From assembly GCF_003001905.1 (NCBI RefSeq), contig NZ_PVNE01000002.1, forward strand, positions 124,001 through 188,000: a DNA stretch of 64,000 bases. Reading direction: 5' to 3'. The first letter of the stretch is position 1, and each line of letters opens with the position of its first letter. This document shows positions 17,759 through 27,273 of the stretch, piece by piece. Source of the stretch: Planifilum fimeticola (GTDB lineage: Bacteria; Bacillota; Bacilli; Thermoactinomycetales; DSM-44946). A program made the position numbers and the translations under genes. The notes under the pieces were generated by a model, which ran no database searches, was not told the origin of the DNA, and worked only from the letters and a program-made list of their open reading frames with translations.

Positions 17759-18658
17759 TCAGGCGCTGTCCGAGGAGAAGATTTCCTTCAGGGCATCCAG
17801 CAGGCTGGCGAGCCAGTCCAGCAGAGTTTCCAGGAAACCTTTCGTCTGTTCGGAGTTGAGGATTTCATCCAGGTTGTCCCGAAGCTTTTTGACCTGATCG
17901 CTCAGGGCACCCCAGTCAATATTCAGCTCCGACAGCCGTTGAAGCAATTGGGTGAGCTGATCGATGTCCTTCTCGCTCAGATTGATGTTGTATTCATTGG
18001 AAACGTTGATGATGAGATCGCGGAACTCCGCCGGCGTATCGGGTTTTTCTTCCGCCACCTTCTGTTTGAGATCCATCATGAACTGGGCCGCCTTGTCCGG
18101 ATCTCCGATTTTCTCCCCCAGCTGAGAGGTCCGGACCATTTCTTCGTTGGCCACTTCTTTTTGTTCATCGCTGATCTTGGTATCGGCGGCCTCCTCAAAG
18201 GCCTTCAAAATCCCCGTCAGTCCCGCGGTTCCCGACACCTTCGTCGGGGCGGTGACGTACACCTCCGCATCCTTCACCCCGGCGGTGATCAGGGCGTTGG
18301 CGTACATCGTTTCGGTGATGTGTGTGATGTTATTGGTTTTTACCGTGATCCCGGCACCCTTTTCGGCCAGGGTGATTTTGGACGATGAGAGGGCACGGGT
18401 GCCGATGGTGGCTTTGCTCACATATTTCCCCAGATAGCGGTGTTCCTCTTCGTTGGTGACTTCGATGATTTGGACGTTTTGGTCCACATTCATTTCCTTC
18501 AGAATCGCGTCCCGTTGCTGGGGAGTCAAATCGGCGCCGAGGGTGACGACCGTCTCGCCGACGACGGCATCGGCGAATGCCATGGCAGGAAGAAGGGAGA
18601 ATATCAGTGCGACAACAAGCGCTCCAACTCCCGCTTTTCGCAAACGTTTCCAGTTCAT
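17759..18658 (-). CDS. ypuA: Secreted DUF1002 protein (YpuA-like)
   Basis: This 299-residue protein has a clear signal peptide (KRLRKAGVGALVVALIFSLLPAMAFA, residues 3-28), so it is exported. The mature part matches the DUF1002/YpuA family: VVTLGADLTPQQRDAIL, TNEEEHRYLGKYVSKATIGTRALSSSKI and TVKTNNITHITETMYANALITAGVKDAEVYVTAPTKVSGTAALTGI-like segments. The C-terminal third is rich in amphipathic helices. The ATG at 18658 follows GGGGGG; an in-frame TTG seven codons upstream lies before that site. The role of the family is poorly known, probably envelope-associated. Confidence 0.85.
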   Translation of the reverse strand: MNWKRLRKAGVGALVVALIFSLLPAMAFADAVVGETVVTLGADLTPQQRDAILKEMNVDQNVQIIEVTNEEEHRYLGKYVSKATIGTRALSSSKITLAEKGAGITVKTNNITHITETMYANALITAGVKDAEVYVTAPTKVSGTAGLTGILKAFEEAADTKISDEQKEVANEEMVRTSQLGEKIGDPDKAAQFMMDLKQKVAEEKPDTPAEFRDLIINVSNEYNINLSEKDIDQLTQLLQRLSELNIDWGALSDQVKKLRDNLDEILNSEQTKGFLETLLDWLASLLDALKEIFSSDSA

Positions 18659-18856
18659 TGTGAAAACCCCCCTTTTCAATAATATAGACGAGGATTGGAG
18701 GTATGAGGTTTCAAAAAACGACGGTTTTCCGGCAAAAAGTTTTCTGCAGGCGGCGTTTTAGGGAAATCCGCCGTATTTTTATTTTTGTTGGGTATTTGCA
18801 TGCCGTATTCCTTGCCGCAGAGAGGAAAAGGAGGCGGCGGTCCTCAACAGAGATGA

Positions 18857-18905
18857 AACGCCGTAGCCGGAGGGGGCATATGCCGCGCCCCCATCCGGCG
18901 GCGTT
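18857..18905 (-). terminator. Strong hairpin after the fumarase gene
   Basis: GCCGGA..GGGGGC and GCCCCC..TCCGGC arms (18866-18877 and 18887-18899) pair with one extra base, and outer AACGCC/GGCGTT (18857-18862 and 18900-18905) extend the stem. It lies 40 bases after the minus-strand fumarase stop in the 286-base gap to ypuA. The T-tract is short. I see nothing else in that gap. Confidence 0.55.
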
Positions 18906-18944
18906 CTTCAGCAAGCTTTCCGGATGAGGTCATCCAACCGGTTC

Positions 18945-20483
<1,539 letters not shown>

Positions 20484-20618
20484 TTCAAACCCCTTCTCTG
20501 TTGGAATTCCTTAGTTGCGGAAACCTGCCTTCGGCGATGCCCGATCCGACTTTCAAAAGCGGTCGGCGCTGTCGCCGGTTCCCGGCTCGGATTCCGATGG
20601 GATGTTCCATTTATCCTC

Positions 20619-20624
20619 ATTATA
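20619..20624 (-). promoter_or_regulatory. -10 element of the fumarase promoter
   Basis: A minus-strand TATAAT lies about 140 bases before the fumarase start. No good -35 can be picked out, so only the -10 is offered. Confidence 0.35.
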
Positions 20625-20666
20625 GTATAAGATCCGTGTCGCTTCAGCCGCCCGGAAAGGGCAGTC

Positions 20667-20690
20667 AAAAACCCCCCTGAAAAGGGGGGG
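20667..20690 (-). terminator. Terminator of the zinc-ribbon gene
   Basis: On the minus strand CCCCCC, loop TTTTCA, GGGGGG and TTTTT follow the stop of the 20773-21033 gene by about 80 bases. Confidence 0.8.
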
Positions 20691-20772
20691 GAGCTGCCGA
20701 CTGTTCCTCTGCTGCCGGATCGGTTTTTCGTGAACGCCGTTTTTCCCCGTGCCGTCCCTCGGCATCGCACCT

Positions 20773-21033
20773 TCAGGCGTTGATGCCGGCGGGAAAAGGG
20801 TTGCTTTGCGCCGTTTTGACGAATCGTTCTTCCGGTTCCACCAAACCGCAAACGCCGCATTGGACCCGAAGGGGCTCGCCGGTGTAGGGAATCTGAAGCG
20901 GGTCGTCCATTCCGATCGTTTCCGTGATTTCGCCGGTGTGGGGATCTTTTTTCACCGGGTGCACCACCTGCTCGATCAGGTTGAACCGGGTCCGGTTGGT
21001 TCCGCAGGAAGGACAGAGATAGGGTTTGGACAT
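20773..21033 (-). CDS. Small zinc-ribbon protein, function unknown
   Basis: An 86-residue protein with two CxxC knuckles, CPSC near residue 7 and CGVC near residue 59, that probably bind one zinc. Between them is NLIEQVVHPVKKDPHTGEITETIGMDDPLQIPY. ATG 21033 is preceded by GGAGGTGATTCC, a near-perfect ribosome site, which rules out the longer reading. It lies downstream of an unknown minus-strand gene and ends at a clear terminator. I do not recognise a named family; a nucleic-acid or protein adaptor role would be typical for such ribbons. Confidence 0.75.
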   Translation of the reverse strand: MSKPYLCPSCGTNRTRFNLIEQVVHPVKKDPHTGEITETIGMDDPLQIPYTGEPLRVQCGVCGLVEPEERFVKTAQSNPFPAGINA

Positions 21034-21149
21034 GGAATCACCTCCGGAAGTCGAGTGGATGAAGGTCGGCCCTCCGCTTTTGGAGGGAAATTCTTTTTTT
21101 AAAATACCCTTCATGAGTCCGTTCATACGGTTCGCCATTCCGGAGGCCT

Positions 21150-21869
21150 TCATCCTCCATCAGGGAGTTGACTCCGATAACGGGCTCTCAGCTTCTCGAA
21201 CTGTTCGCGGATCCGTTGCTTGCTCCACCCTTGGTCAAGGTGGAGGAGCAGATGGTCGAGGAGAAGGGGATAAAAAGACAGGCCCATCATCTCCTGGGTG
21301 AAGGCGTGGGCGGCGATTTCCCGGGTTTTTTTCAGGGGATGTTTCAGCGAAAACGGGCCGAGGCGCGTCGTGGGAACCTTGGGCAAACGGAGATCCGTCC
21401 GTCCAAGGCGGCTCACTTCCAGATGATGAAACCATTCGTGGATCAGATGAAGGGCGATGAGATCCTCCTTCCGCACCGGGTGTCCCGATGTGCGAAAGAA
21501 ACGGCTCAGTTGCTCGACGGAGGATCGGTACACCGTGATCGTCGGCGGACGGGTGCGGTATTGGGCCCGGACCCACCCGATCTCACGCGGAACACTTCCA
21601 TCCTGAAACCGGATGCGGACGCCGCTTCGGATCATCCGATTCAACAGCGCTTCCAAATCTCCCTCGTAATTGAAATCCCGGGCGGCTTCCCTTCCGATGG
21701 AGAGGGACCGGTTCAGATAGGTTCCGATCTCCCGTTTGTCCAGATGGGGGTATACCTCGTCTTGTTCCAGTTCGGACAGAGCGAGAACTTGGGCGGGCAG
21801 GACGGGCCACGCGGTTTTGAGGACGATGGATGACAGTTTGGCACTGGCGGGTTGATGTTTGACTGACAT
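21150..21869 (-). CDS. Unknown protein with an HExxH motif
   Basis: A 239-residue soluble protein carrying LIHEWFHHLE (His144, Glu145, His148 in this numbering), which fits the zinc-binding HExxH of gluzincin-type metallopeptidases, with a Glu-rich helix following. A short EIAAHAFTQEMMGL near residue 205 could hold the third ligand. No signal peptide is seen. The start is uncertain: ATG 21869 lies 16 bases after AAAGGAGG, and the frame remains open 45 codons upstream without a good ribosome site. It may be co-transcribed with the zinc-ribbon gene. Function is unknown. Confidence 0.6.
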   Translation of the reverse strand: MSVKHQPASAKLSSIVLKTAWPVLPAQVLALSELEQDEVYPHLDKREIGTYLNRSLSIGREAARDFNYEGDLEALLNRMIRSGVRIRFQDGSVPREIGWVRAQYRTRPPTITVYRSSVEQLSRFFRTSGHPVRKEDLIALHLIHEWFHHLEVSRLGRTDLRLPKVPTTRLGPFSLKHPLKKTREIAAHAFTQEMMGLSFYPLLLDHLLLHLDQGWSKQRIREQFEKLRARYRSQLPDGG

Positions 21870-22029
21870 GAATGAGGTGACTTCGCCTCCTTTCGCGAGG
21901 GATTCCTGATACCTTGTTATGAGGATGACGGCTTGCCTCATTCCGGGCGGACAAACCGGAATTTTTGCGGTGCGTCGCGCATTTAATACGGACGTTTTTG
22001 CCATGTTAATCCGGGAGAGGAGTGGTCCG

Positions 22030-22413
22030 ATGTTTTTTCACGGAATCCCCTTCATCTATCTCGTCCGGCAGTATCCGGTGCTCAACCCCGCTTCCTCTTT
22101 CCGGAACAAGTCTCCTGCCAAGAGGGCGGATGCCCGGGGACTGATCCGATCCATCGGTTTCGAACCGGTTCATCTCCTGCGTTCCTCCCCGACTTATCCG
22201 ATTCGGAAGTGTCTGGAAGAATGCTTCCGCTACGGGGATATCGTTTTTGCCTTTGAATCGATTCCCTATCCCCGCATCCAGCTGAGCGAACACGAATGGG
22301 GAATTCCCACCCTCGATCTGCGCCGGGCCGCTTGGATCTGCATCGACGGAGAGAAGCACCGCCATTGGTTCCGGTTCCGTTTTCCGCACCTGCCTGTGGT
22401 GTTTCGGCGGTGA
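22030..22413 (+). CDS. Hypothetical protein, 127 residues
   Basis: The frame starts with ATG after GGGAGAGGAG at seven-base spacing and encodes a basic, aromatic-rich protein (MFFHGIPFIYLVRQYPVL at the start; HEWGIPTLDLRRAAWICIDGEKHRHWFRFRFPHLPVVFRR at the end). It has no membrane segment and no motif I recognise. It is divergent from the HExxH gene and followed by the HAD phosphatase gene. The good ribosome site and lack of a better gene on the other strand support it. Confidence 0.5.
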   Translation: MFFHGIPFIYLVRQYPVLNPASSFRNKSPAKRADARGLIRSIGFEPVHLLRSSPTYPIRKCLEECFRYGDIVFAFESIPYPRIQLSEHEWGIPTLDLRRAAWICIDGEKHRHWFRFRFPHLPVVFRR

Positions 22414-22557
22414 TGCCGGCAGAACCATAGAGGTCGGACATCGATTTCTGGTATGATCGAATTGCACCGCTGCGGGAGTTTCACCGGAGTCCGGGGCAGC
22501 TCCGGCAGGGTTGCTCCGAGGATGTCTGAGACGTTCAAAGAGAGGGAGGAGAAACGG

Positions 22558-23223
22558 ATGTTGCGGGCGGTGATCTTTGACTTTGACGGGCTGATCCTGG
22601 ACACGGAGTCCCCGGAATACCGGACGTTTGTGGAGATGTACCGCGAGCACGGCGCGGAGCTTCCACTCCAAAAGTGGGCACGGGTGGTCGGCAGTTCGGA
22701 CAGCGATTTCGATCCCTATGCCTATCTGGAGAAGTGCACCGGCAAAAAACTGGACCGGGCAACCCTGGAGAGGAGGCGGAGACAACGCCACCTCGACCTG
22801 ATCAAAACGGAGGAAGCCATGCCCGGGGTGCGAGAGGTCCTGATGCAGGCCCGTTCCCTCGGATGGAAAATCGGTTTGGCCTCCAGCTCCACGCGGCAGT
22901 GGGTGGAGAATCATCTGAACAGGTTGGGCATCCGGAGATACTTTCAGTGTATCCGCACCAAGGAGGACGTGGAGCGGACCAAACCGGATCCTGCTCTGTA
23001 CCGCCAAGCGGTCCGCTGTCTCGGGGTGGACCCGTCGGAGGCCGTGGCACTGGAGGATTCCCCCAATGGTGCCCTGGCCGCCAAGCGGGCGGGTTTGAGA
23101 TGCATTGTGGTTCCCAATTCCGTGACCCGGCGATTAGATTTTGGAAAAGTCGATTTGCGTCTCAATTCCCTGAAACAATTGGACTTGGAGGCATTGGCCG
23201 AAAGGTGGGATCGCGCGGGGTAA
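22558..23223 (+). CDS. HAD-superfamily phosphatase (beta-phosphoglucomutase-like)
   Basis: A 221-residue cytosolic hydrolase of HAD subfamily I. Motif I is FDFDGLILDTES (nucleophile Asp8, acid/base Asp10), motif II is LASSSTR, the Lys is in RTKPDPALYRQAV, and motif IV is ALEDSPNGALAAKRAG. The helical cap between residues 16 and 90 is the C1 type of beta-phosphoglucomutase and YhcW-like sugar-phosphate phosphatases. The substrate cannot be told from sequence. ATG follows GGGAGGAG. Confidence 0.85.
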   Translation: MLRAVIFDFDGLILDTESPEYRTFVEMYREHGAELPLQKWARVVGSSDSDFDPYAYLEKCTGKKLDRATLERRRRQRHLDLIKTEEAMPGVREVLMQARSLGWKIGLASSSTRQWVENHLNRLGIRRYFQCIRTKEDVERTKPDPALYRQAVRCLGVDPSEAVALEDSPNGALAAKRAGLRCIVVPNSVTRRLDFGKVDLRLNSLKQLDLEALAERWDRAG

Positions 23224-23269
23224 AGGAAGGGATCATCCCCGCCTGCGGAGGACATTCCCTTGGGCGCGG

Positions 23270-23356
23270 GGGTGACGAAAATGCCCCCATAAAACCCACA
23301 TGAAGCTTCGGTCGGGCGGTTGCAAAACCGCGTAAAAGGGGCGTTCCCTGTCACCC
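23270..23356. other. Nested inverted-repeat element, possible structured RNA
   Basis: Three nested pairings exist: GGGTGAC (23270-23276) with GTCACCC (23350-23356), GCCCC (23283-23287) with GGGGC (23338-23342), and a hairpin GCGGTT-GCAA-AACCGC (23316-23331) with a GNRA-type loop. It occupies the 306-base gap between the HAD gene and gerE. Right after it, GGAGGAGG precedes a seven-codon frame (GTG at 23369). No known RNA family is recognised, and an alternative GGGGG/CCCCC hairpin is possible. Confidence 0.35.
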
Positions 23357-23529
23357 GGAGGAGGAATCGTGAATACGATGGAAAATGTCTGAGGGTTCCC
23401 GAACATCCGATGCCGAAACCGCCTAAATTGCCCTCTCTCCTTCACCCCTGTAGACAATGGGTCATAAGATATGTTGACTGATTCCCTGACCCTCGTGTTC
23501 TAAGAGCTCGGGCAAGGAGGGTGGCACAT

Positions 23530-23748
23530 TTGACCTACCAGAAAGGGAAGCCGTTGTTGACGCCCAGGGAGAGGGAAGTGTTTGAGCTGCTCGTTCAGGA
23601 CAAGACAACCAAGGAAATCGCTCAACAACTGTTCATCAGCGAAAAGACCGTACGCAATCACATTTCCAACGTCATGCAGAAATTAAACGTAAAGGGTCGA
23701 TCGCAAGCAGTTGTTGAACTGGTGCGCCTTGGGGAGCTGAAGATTTGA
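23530..23748 (+). CDS. gerE: Spore-coat transcription regulator GerE
   Basis: A 72-residue LuxR/FixJ-type helix-turn-helix protein made of little more than the DNA-binding domain. It matches Bacillus GerE almost throughout: KPLLTPREREVFELLVQDKTTKEIAQQLFISEKTVRNHISNVMQKLNVKGRSQAVVELVRLGELKI. GerE acts late in the mother cell with sigma-K to control spore-coat genes, so the organism forms endospores. The TTG at 23530 has normal spacing from AAGGAGGG; the GTG three codons earlier abuts the ribosome site. In Bacillus gerE follows sdhCAB closely. Confidence 0.93.
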   Translation: MTYQKGKPLLTPREREVFELLVQDKTTKEIAQQLFISEKTVRNHISNVMQKLNVKGRSQAVVELVRLGELKI

Positions 23749-23769
23749 TTCCTTACATCACCAGAGAAA

Positions 23770-23790
23770 ACCCTACTTTCATGGTAGGGT
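23770..23790 (+). terminator. Hairpin after gerE
   Basis: ACCCTAC (23770-23776) pairs with GTAGGGT (23784-23790) 20 bases after the gerE stop. The T-tract is poor. Confidence 0.45.
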
Positions 23791-23828
23791 TCCTTGAGCA
23801 GGGGAAGAGAGGCCGTGACAAGGAGTTC

Positions 23829-24092
23829 ATGGCGAAAGCGACAAAAAGATCACTTCTAAGAACATGCCGGTGGGGCATGTTTTTTCTTTTGGGCGTCATG
23901 ATCCCATCCAACCCCGTCTTCGGGAAATCCGGATATTATCTTCATTCATCGAATGACTCCAGCGAGAATGATTTCGATCTGTTGTCGGGGACATCACGGA
24001 CTGGTGCGATCGGCCATTTGGAAGGGAAAGATGTGGTTCTCGACGGGCTGACGGTATCCGCACTGAACGCGTGGAACAAGGGTTATGAATGA
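23829..24092 (+). CDS. Possible small exported protein
   Basis: An 87-codon frame starting with ATG close after AAGGAG. The N-terminus has basic residues, then a hydrophobic stretch (WGMFFLLGVMIPSNPVFG), resembling a signal peptide; the rest is polar (SSNDSSENDFDLLSG). It has no recognised relatives. Its position after gerE could hint at a sporulation product, but this is only a guess, and the spacing of the ribosome site is short. Confidence 0.35.
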   Translation: MAKATKRSLLRTCRWGMFFLLGVMIPSNPVFGKSGYYLHSSNDSSENDFDLLSGTSRTGAIGHLEGKDVVLDGLTVSALNAWNKGYE

Positions 24093-24385
24093 GTTATGGC
24101 AAAGGCCGGCCAGCCGGCAAGGATCAACTGGATTTATGCTACTCGTTTGGAGATATACGTATTGTACATAACCGTAGTCGGGCTGCCAGTCTGGACAAGC
24201 CTAAAGACGAAACCACCGGATGAACAGAAGGAGAAATGTTTTTATCGGTTTAGTTGCTGAGTTAACATCAAACGCATGGAGCAGAAAGGTTTGGGGTGGG
24301 TTTCGACAAAAAACCGGCTGTATATCGTTATGCATCGCCGGATTTGGATTTCCGGTGCAATTTGGCCACATTTATCGATAGCATA
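24093..24385. other. Gene-poor stretch before the arabinose island
   Basis: No convincing gene is seen. Short open frames lack ribosome sites and family motifs. Base composition shifts here from GC-rich to AT-richer, marking the boundary of the arabinose island. Confidence 0.5.
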
Positions 24386-24387
24386 TA

Positions 24388-24403
24388 CTTGTACGTGCAA
24401 CCT
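24388..24403 (+). promoter_or_regulatory. AraR-type operator 1
   Basis: The core TTGTACGTGCAA matches the Bacillus AraR consensus centre TTGTACGTACAA at 11 of 12 positions. It lies about 290 bases upstream of the CUT2 ATPase gene. Confidence 0.65.
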
Positions 24404-24562
24404 CCCCTTCAGATATCAAAAGAGAGCTTTCCAATGTGGAGGTGTACCCGGGCCGGAAATGCAGCTGTAAAGGGCGCATTCGCCTCGGTAGGCTAATTGT
24501 TCTTTTTGAATCATCCCAATATTATTGACCATTACGCAGGGAATTGATATATTGAAAACAGG

Positions 24563-24615
24563 GATTGTACGATCAAGTTTGATATATAACAATTTACATA
24601 CTTGTTCGTACAAAA
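24563..24615 (+). promoter_or_regulatory. AraR-type operators 2 and 3
   Basis: TTGTTCGTACAA at 24602-24613 matches the AraR core at 11 of 12 positions, and TTGTACGATCAA at 24565-24576 at 10 of 12. With the site at 24388 they could allow looped repression of the sugar transporter operon. The promoter itself is probably around 24565-24600 but its boxes are ambiguous. Confidence 0.6.
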
Positions 24616-24690
24616 GTGGTGCGCGTTTCATTTCCTGTACCCTTTTGTGAATTCATTGACCCGGTGAGAGGACTTTTGCAGGAGATGAAT

Positions 24691-26214
24691 ATGGGGAAAG
24701 GGGTCGGCTTGATGGTTAGGGATGACCGTCCGATTTTACAGGTGAAAGAAATTCACAAAGTGTTTCCCGGGACAAAAGCGCTGTCCAATGTTTCCCTGGA
24801 GTTTCACGCGGGTGAAGTGCATGCCGTGGTGGGGGAAAACGGGGCCGGGAAGTCGACTTTGATGAACATATTGTCGGGGGTTTTTCCGCCGACGGAAGGG
24901 CAGATCATTCTGGAGGGAGAGGAGGTGCAATTTCAAAGCCCTCGGCAGGCTCAAGAAAAGGGGATCGCCATCGTTCACCAGGAATTGAGTTTGTGTCCGC
25001 ATTTGACGGTCAGCGAAAATATGTTCATCGGAAGGTTGCCGAAATCCAAATTGGGATTCGTCGATCGAAACAAACTCAGGGAAGATGCGATAAAGATGCT
25101 AGAACCCTTTAAGGCGGACATCGATCCTGATGATCTTGTCGGGAACTTGAGCATTTCAGAGCAACAGGTTGTGGAAATAGCTAAGGCGCTGACAATGGAT
25201 TGCAAGGTTCTCATTTTGGATGAACCAACTTCCGCCATCACGGAATCTGAGGCGAACAATTTGTTCGAAGTGATTAGGGAATTAAAGGGAAATGGCATTT
25301 GCATTATTTATATTAGTCATAGAATTAAGGAGATTTTTTCGATTTCGGATCGGATTTCAGTTTTGCGGGACGGCCATTACATCGGGACCTATCGTACAGA
25401 GGGGATGACTCCTGATCGAGTGGTTCAGCTCATGGTGGGACGGGAGTTGAAAAACATTTACCCTCCGAAATCGACGAGAGGGAAGAAAGAGATCTTGCGG
25501 GTGGAAAATTTGAGCCGTGAAGGCGTGTTTCATCAGATCCGATTCACTTTGTATGAAAAAGAGGTGTTGGGCATTTTCGGGCTGGTGGGAGCCGGAAGAA
25601 CAGAAATGTCGAGAGCCTTGTGCGGAATTGACCCCAAGGATTCCGGACAAGTTTGGTTGAACGGAAAGCCGGTCGCCATTGATTCCGTAAGCCAGGCCAT
25701 ACAACAGGGAATTGTCTATTTGACCGAAGACCGGAAACACCAAGGCTTGTTTCTCGACCTGTCAGTCAAACGAAACATCGTGTCTTCCAATTTGCAAGCC
25801 GTATCCTCGGGACTTTTTATCGATCCGGTGAAGGAGAAAAAAATGGCGGAGCATTTTTCTGAAAAGTTGAACGTCAAAACCCCCAGCCTTGATCAAAGCA
25901 TCGGCAGCCTCAGCGGCGGCAATCAACAAAAAACGATGATTGCCAAGTGGTTGTCAACCCATCCAAAAGTCCTCCTGTTGGATGAACCGACCCGAGGAAT
26001 CGATGTGGGGGCAAAATCGGAAATATACAAGATGCTTCGACAATTGGCCGATGATGGAAAAGGGATCATCGTGATTTCGTCCGAACTGCCCGAAGTGATC
26101 GGGATATGTGATCGAGTGTTGGTGATGCACCAAGGAAGAATCGTTGGTGAAGTGTCCGGGGAGCGAATCAACGAGGAAGAAATTATCCGTTTGGCCTCGG
26201 GCATCGTTGCATGA
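24691..26214 (+). CDS. Sugar ABC transporter ATPase (CUT2, AraG/RbsA-like)
   Basis: A 507-residue double ATPase energising monosaccharide import, probably L-arabinose. The first half has Walker A GENGAGKST, signature LSISEQQ and Walker B VLILDEPTSAIT; the second half has the degenerate loop GLVGAGRTE, signature LSGGNQQK and Walker B VLLLDEPTRGIDVG, the usual pattern of RbsA/MglA/AraG. The ATG at 24691 has six-base spacing from AGGAG; the frame is open 25 codons further up and another ATG follows at 24712. First gene of the ara island, downstream of AraR sites. Confidence 0.92.
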   Translation: MGKGVGLMVRDDRPILQVKEIHKVFPGTKALSNVSLEFHAGEVHAVVGENGAGKSTLMNILSGVFPPTEGQIILEGEEVQFQSPRQAQEKGIAIVHQELSLCPHLTVSENMFIGRLPKSKLGFVDRNKLREDAIKMLEPFKADIDPDDLVGNLSISEQQVVEIAKALTMDCKVLILDEPTSAITESEANNLFEVIRELKGNGICIIYISHRIKEIFSISDRISVLRDGHYIGTYRTEGMTPDRVVQLMVGRELKNIYPPKSTRGKKEILRVENLSREGVFHQIRFTLYEKEVLGIFGLVGAGRTEMSRALCGIDPKDSGQVWLNGKPVAIDSVSQAIQQGIVYLTEDRKHQGLFLDLSVKRNIVSSNLQAVSSGLFIDPVKEKKMAEHFSEKLNVKTPSLDQSIGSLSGGNQQKTMIAKWLSTHPKVLLLDEPTRGIDVGAKSEIYKMLRQLADDGKGIIVISSELPEVIGICDRVLVMHQGRIVGEVSGERINEEEIIRLASGIVA

Positions 26215-26225
26215 GGGAGGGAGAG

Positions 26226-27242
26226 ATGAAAATGAGAATGTTGCCGGAGACAGACTATAAGGAACGCAAACGGTTTAAATTATTCAACTTGAATCTCTTT
26301 CAATTCAGAGAAGCAAGTCTCTTATCCATTATTGTCGTCTTATTTATCCTGCTTTCGCTTACCACCCCCGGATTCTTGACGTCCGAGAATTTGAAAACCA
26401 CCCTCATCGGGCTGACTCTCGACGGCATTATCGCTGTCGGTATGACCCTGGTGCTTGTCGCGGCGGGTGTCGATTTATCGGTAGGATCCATTTTGGCTTT
26501 AAGCGGTGTGTTGGCAGGTTATCTGGCTTATAACGGAATGAATGTTTGGACAGCTTCTCTGGTTGCGATGGCGGTTTCCCTTCTTGCGGGTTTTTTAAAT
26601 GGTTTCTTTATCAGCCGGATCGGATTAAATCCTTTGATTATGACTCTGGGGATGATGAGTGTTGCCAGAGGGGTTGCATACGTGATTACGGAAGGCGCGC
26701 CTGTCTCCATCACAGGGCTGGATCCCGGCTTTTTGTTCCTCGGTCAGGGAGAAATATTGGGAATCCCGATGCTGGTCGTCATTTTGATTGTGGTAGCGGT
26801 TATCGGTGATGTTCTCCTTAGAAAGTCGGTTTATCTCAGACAAGTTTACTATGTAGGAAGCAATGAGAAAGCCGCCAGATTGTCGGGGATTGATGTGAAA
26901 AAAGTTAAAATGATGATTTACATCGTATGTGCCCTGCTGGCGGGGATTGCCGGATTGCTTTCCTTGTCGAGATTCTCGGTGGCGACCCCCACGGCGGGAA
27001 TGGGTGCCGAACTTCGCGCGATTTCGGCCTGTGTGATTGGCGGAGCCAGCCTGACAGGCGGAGTTGGGACGATTACGGGAGCCCTTCTGGGCGTCGTTCT
27101 CGTGGGTCTGGTGAACAATGCTTTGGTTTTGCTCGATGTATCCGTTTATTGGCAATCGTTGGTTACCGGATTGGTGTTGATCGTGGCCGTTACTTTGGAT
27201 GTTGTCAACAATCGCAGAAAACAGAAAAAACAAACTATTTGA
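26226..27242 (+). CDS. Sugar ABC transporter permease (CUT2, AraH/RbsC-like)
   Basis: A 338-residue permease with about nine to ten membrane helices forming the channel as a homodimer. The family motifs are present: GMTLVLVAAGVDLSVGSILALSGV near residue 77, LNGFFISRIGLNPLIMTLG near 130 and the ATPase-contact region YVGSNEKAARLSGIDVKKVK near 215. ATG 26226 follows GGGAGGGAGAG. The preceding ATPase stop overlaps its ribosome site, so the two are coupled. Confidence 0.92.
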   Translation: MKMRMLPETDYKERKRFKLFNLNLFQFREASLLSIIVVLFILLSLTTPGFLTSENLKTTLIGLTLDGIIAVGMTLVLVAAGVDLSVGSILALSGVLAGYLAYNGMNVWTASLVAMAVSLLAGFLNGFFISRIGLNPLIMTLGMMSVARGVAYVITEGAPVSITGLDPGFLFLGQGEILGIPMLVVILIVVAVIGDVLLRKSVYLRQVYYVGSNEKAARLSGIDVKKVKMMIYIVCALLAGIAGLLSLSRFSVATPTAGMGAELRAISACVIGGASLTGGVGTITGALLGVVLVGLVNNALVLLDVSVYWQSLVTGLVLIVAVTLDVVNNRRKQKKQTI

Positions 27243-27273
27243 TTTTGGTATCTACGAAGGGGTGATGATCGCG

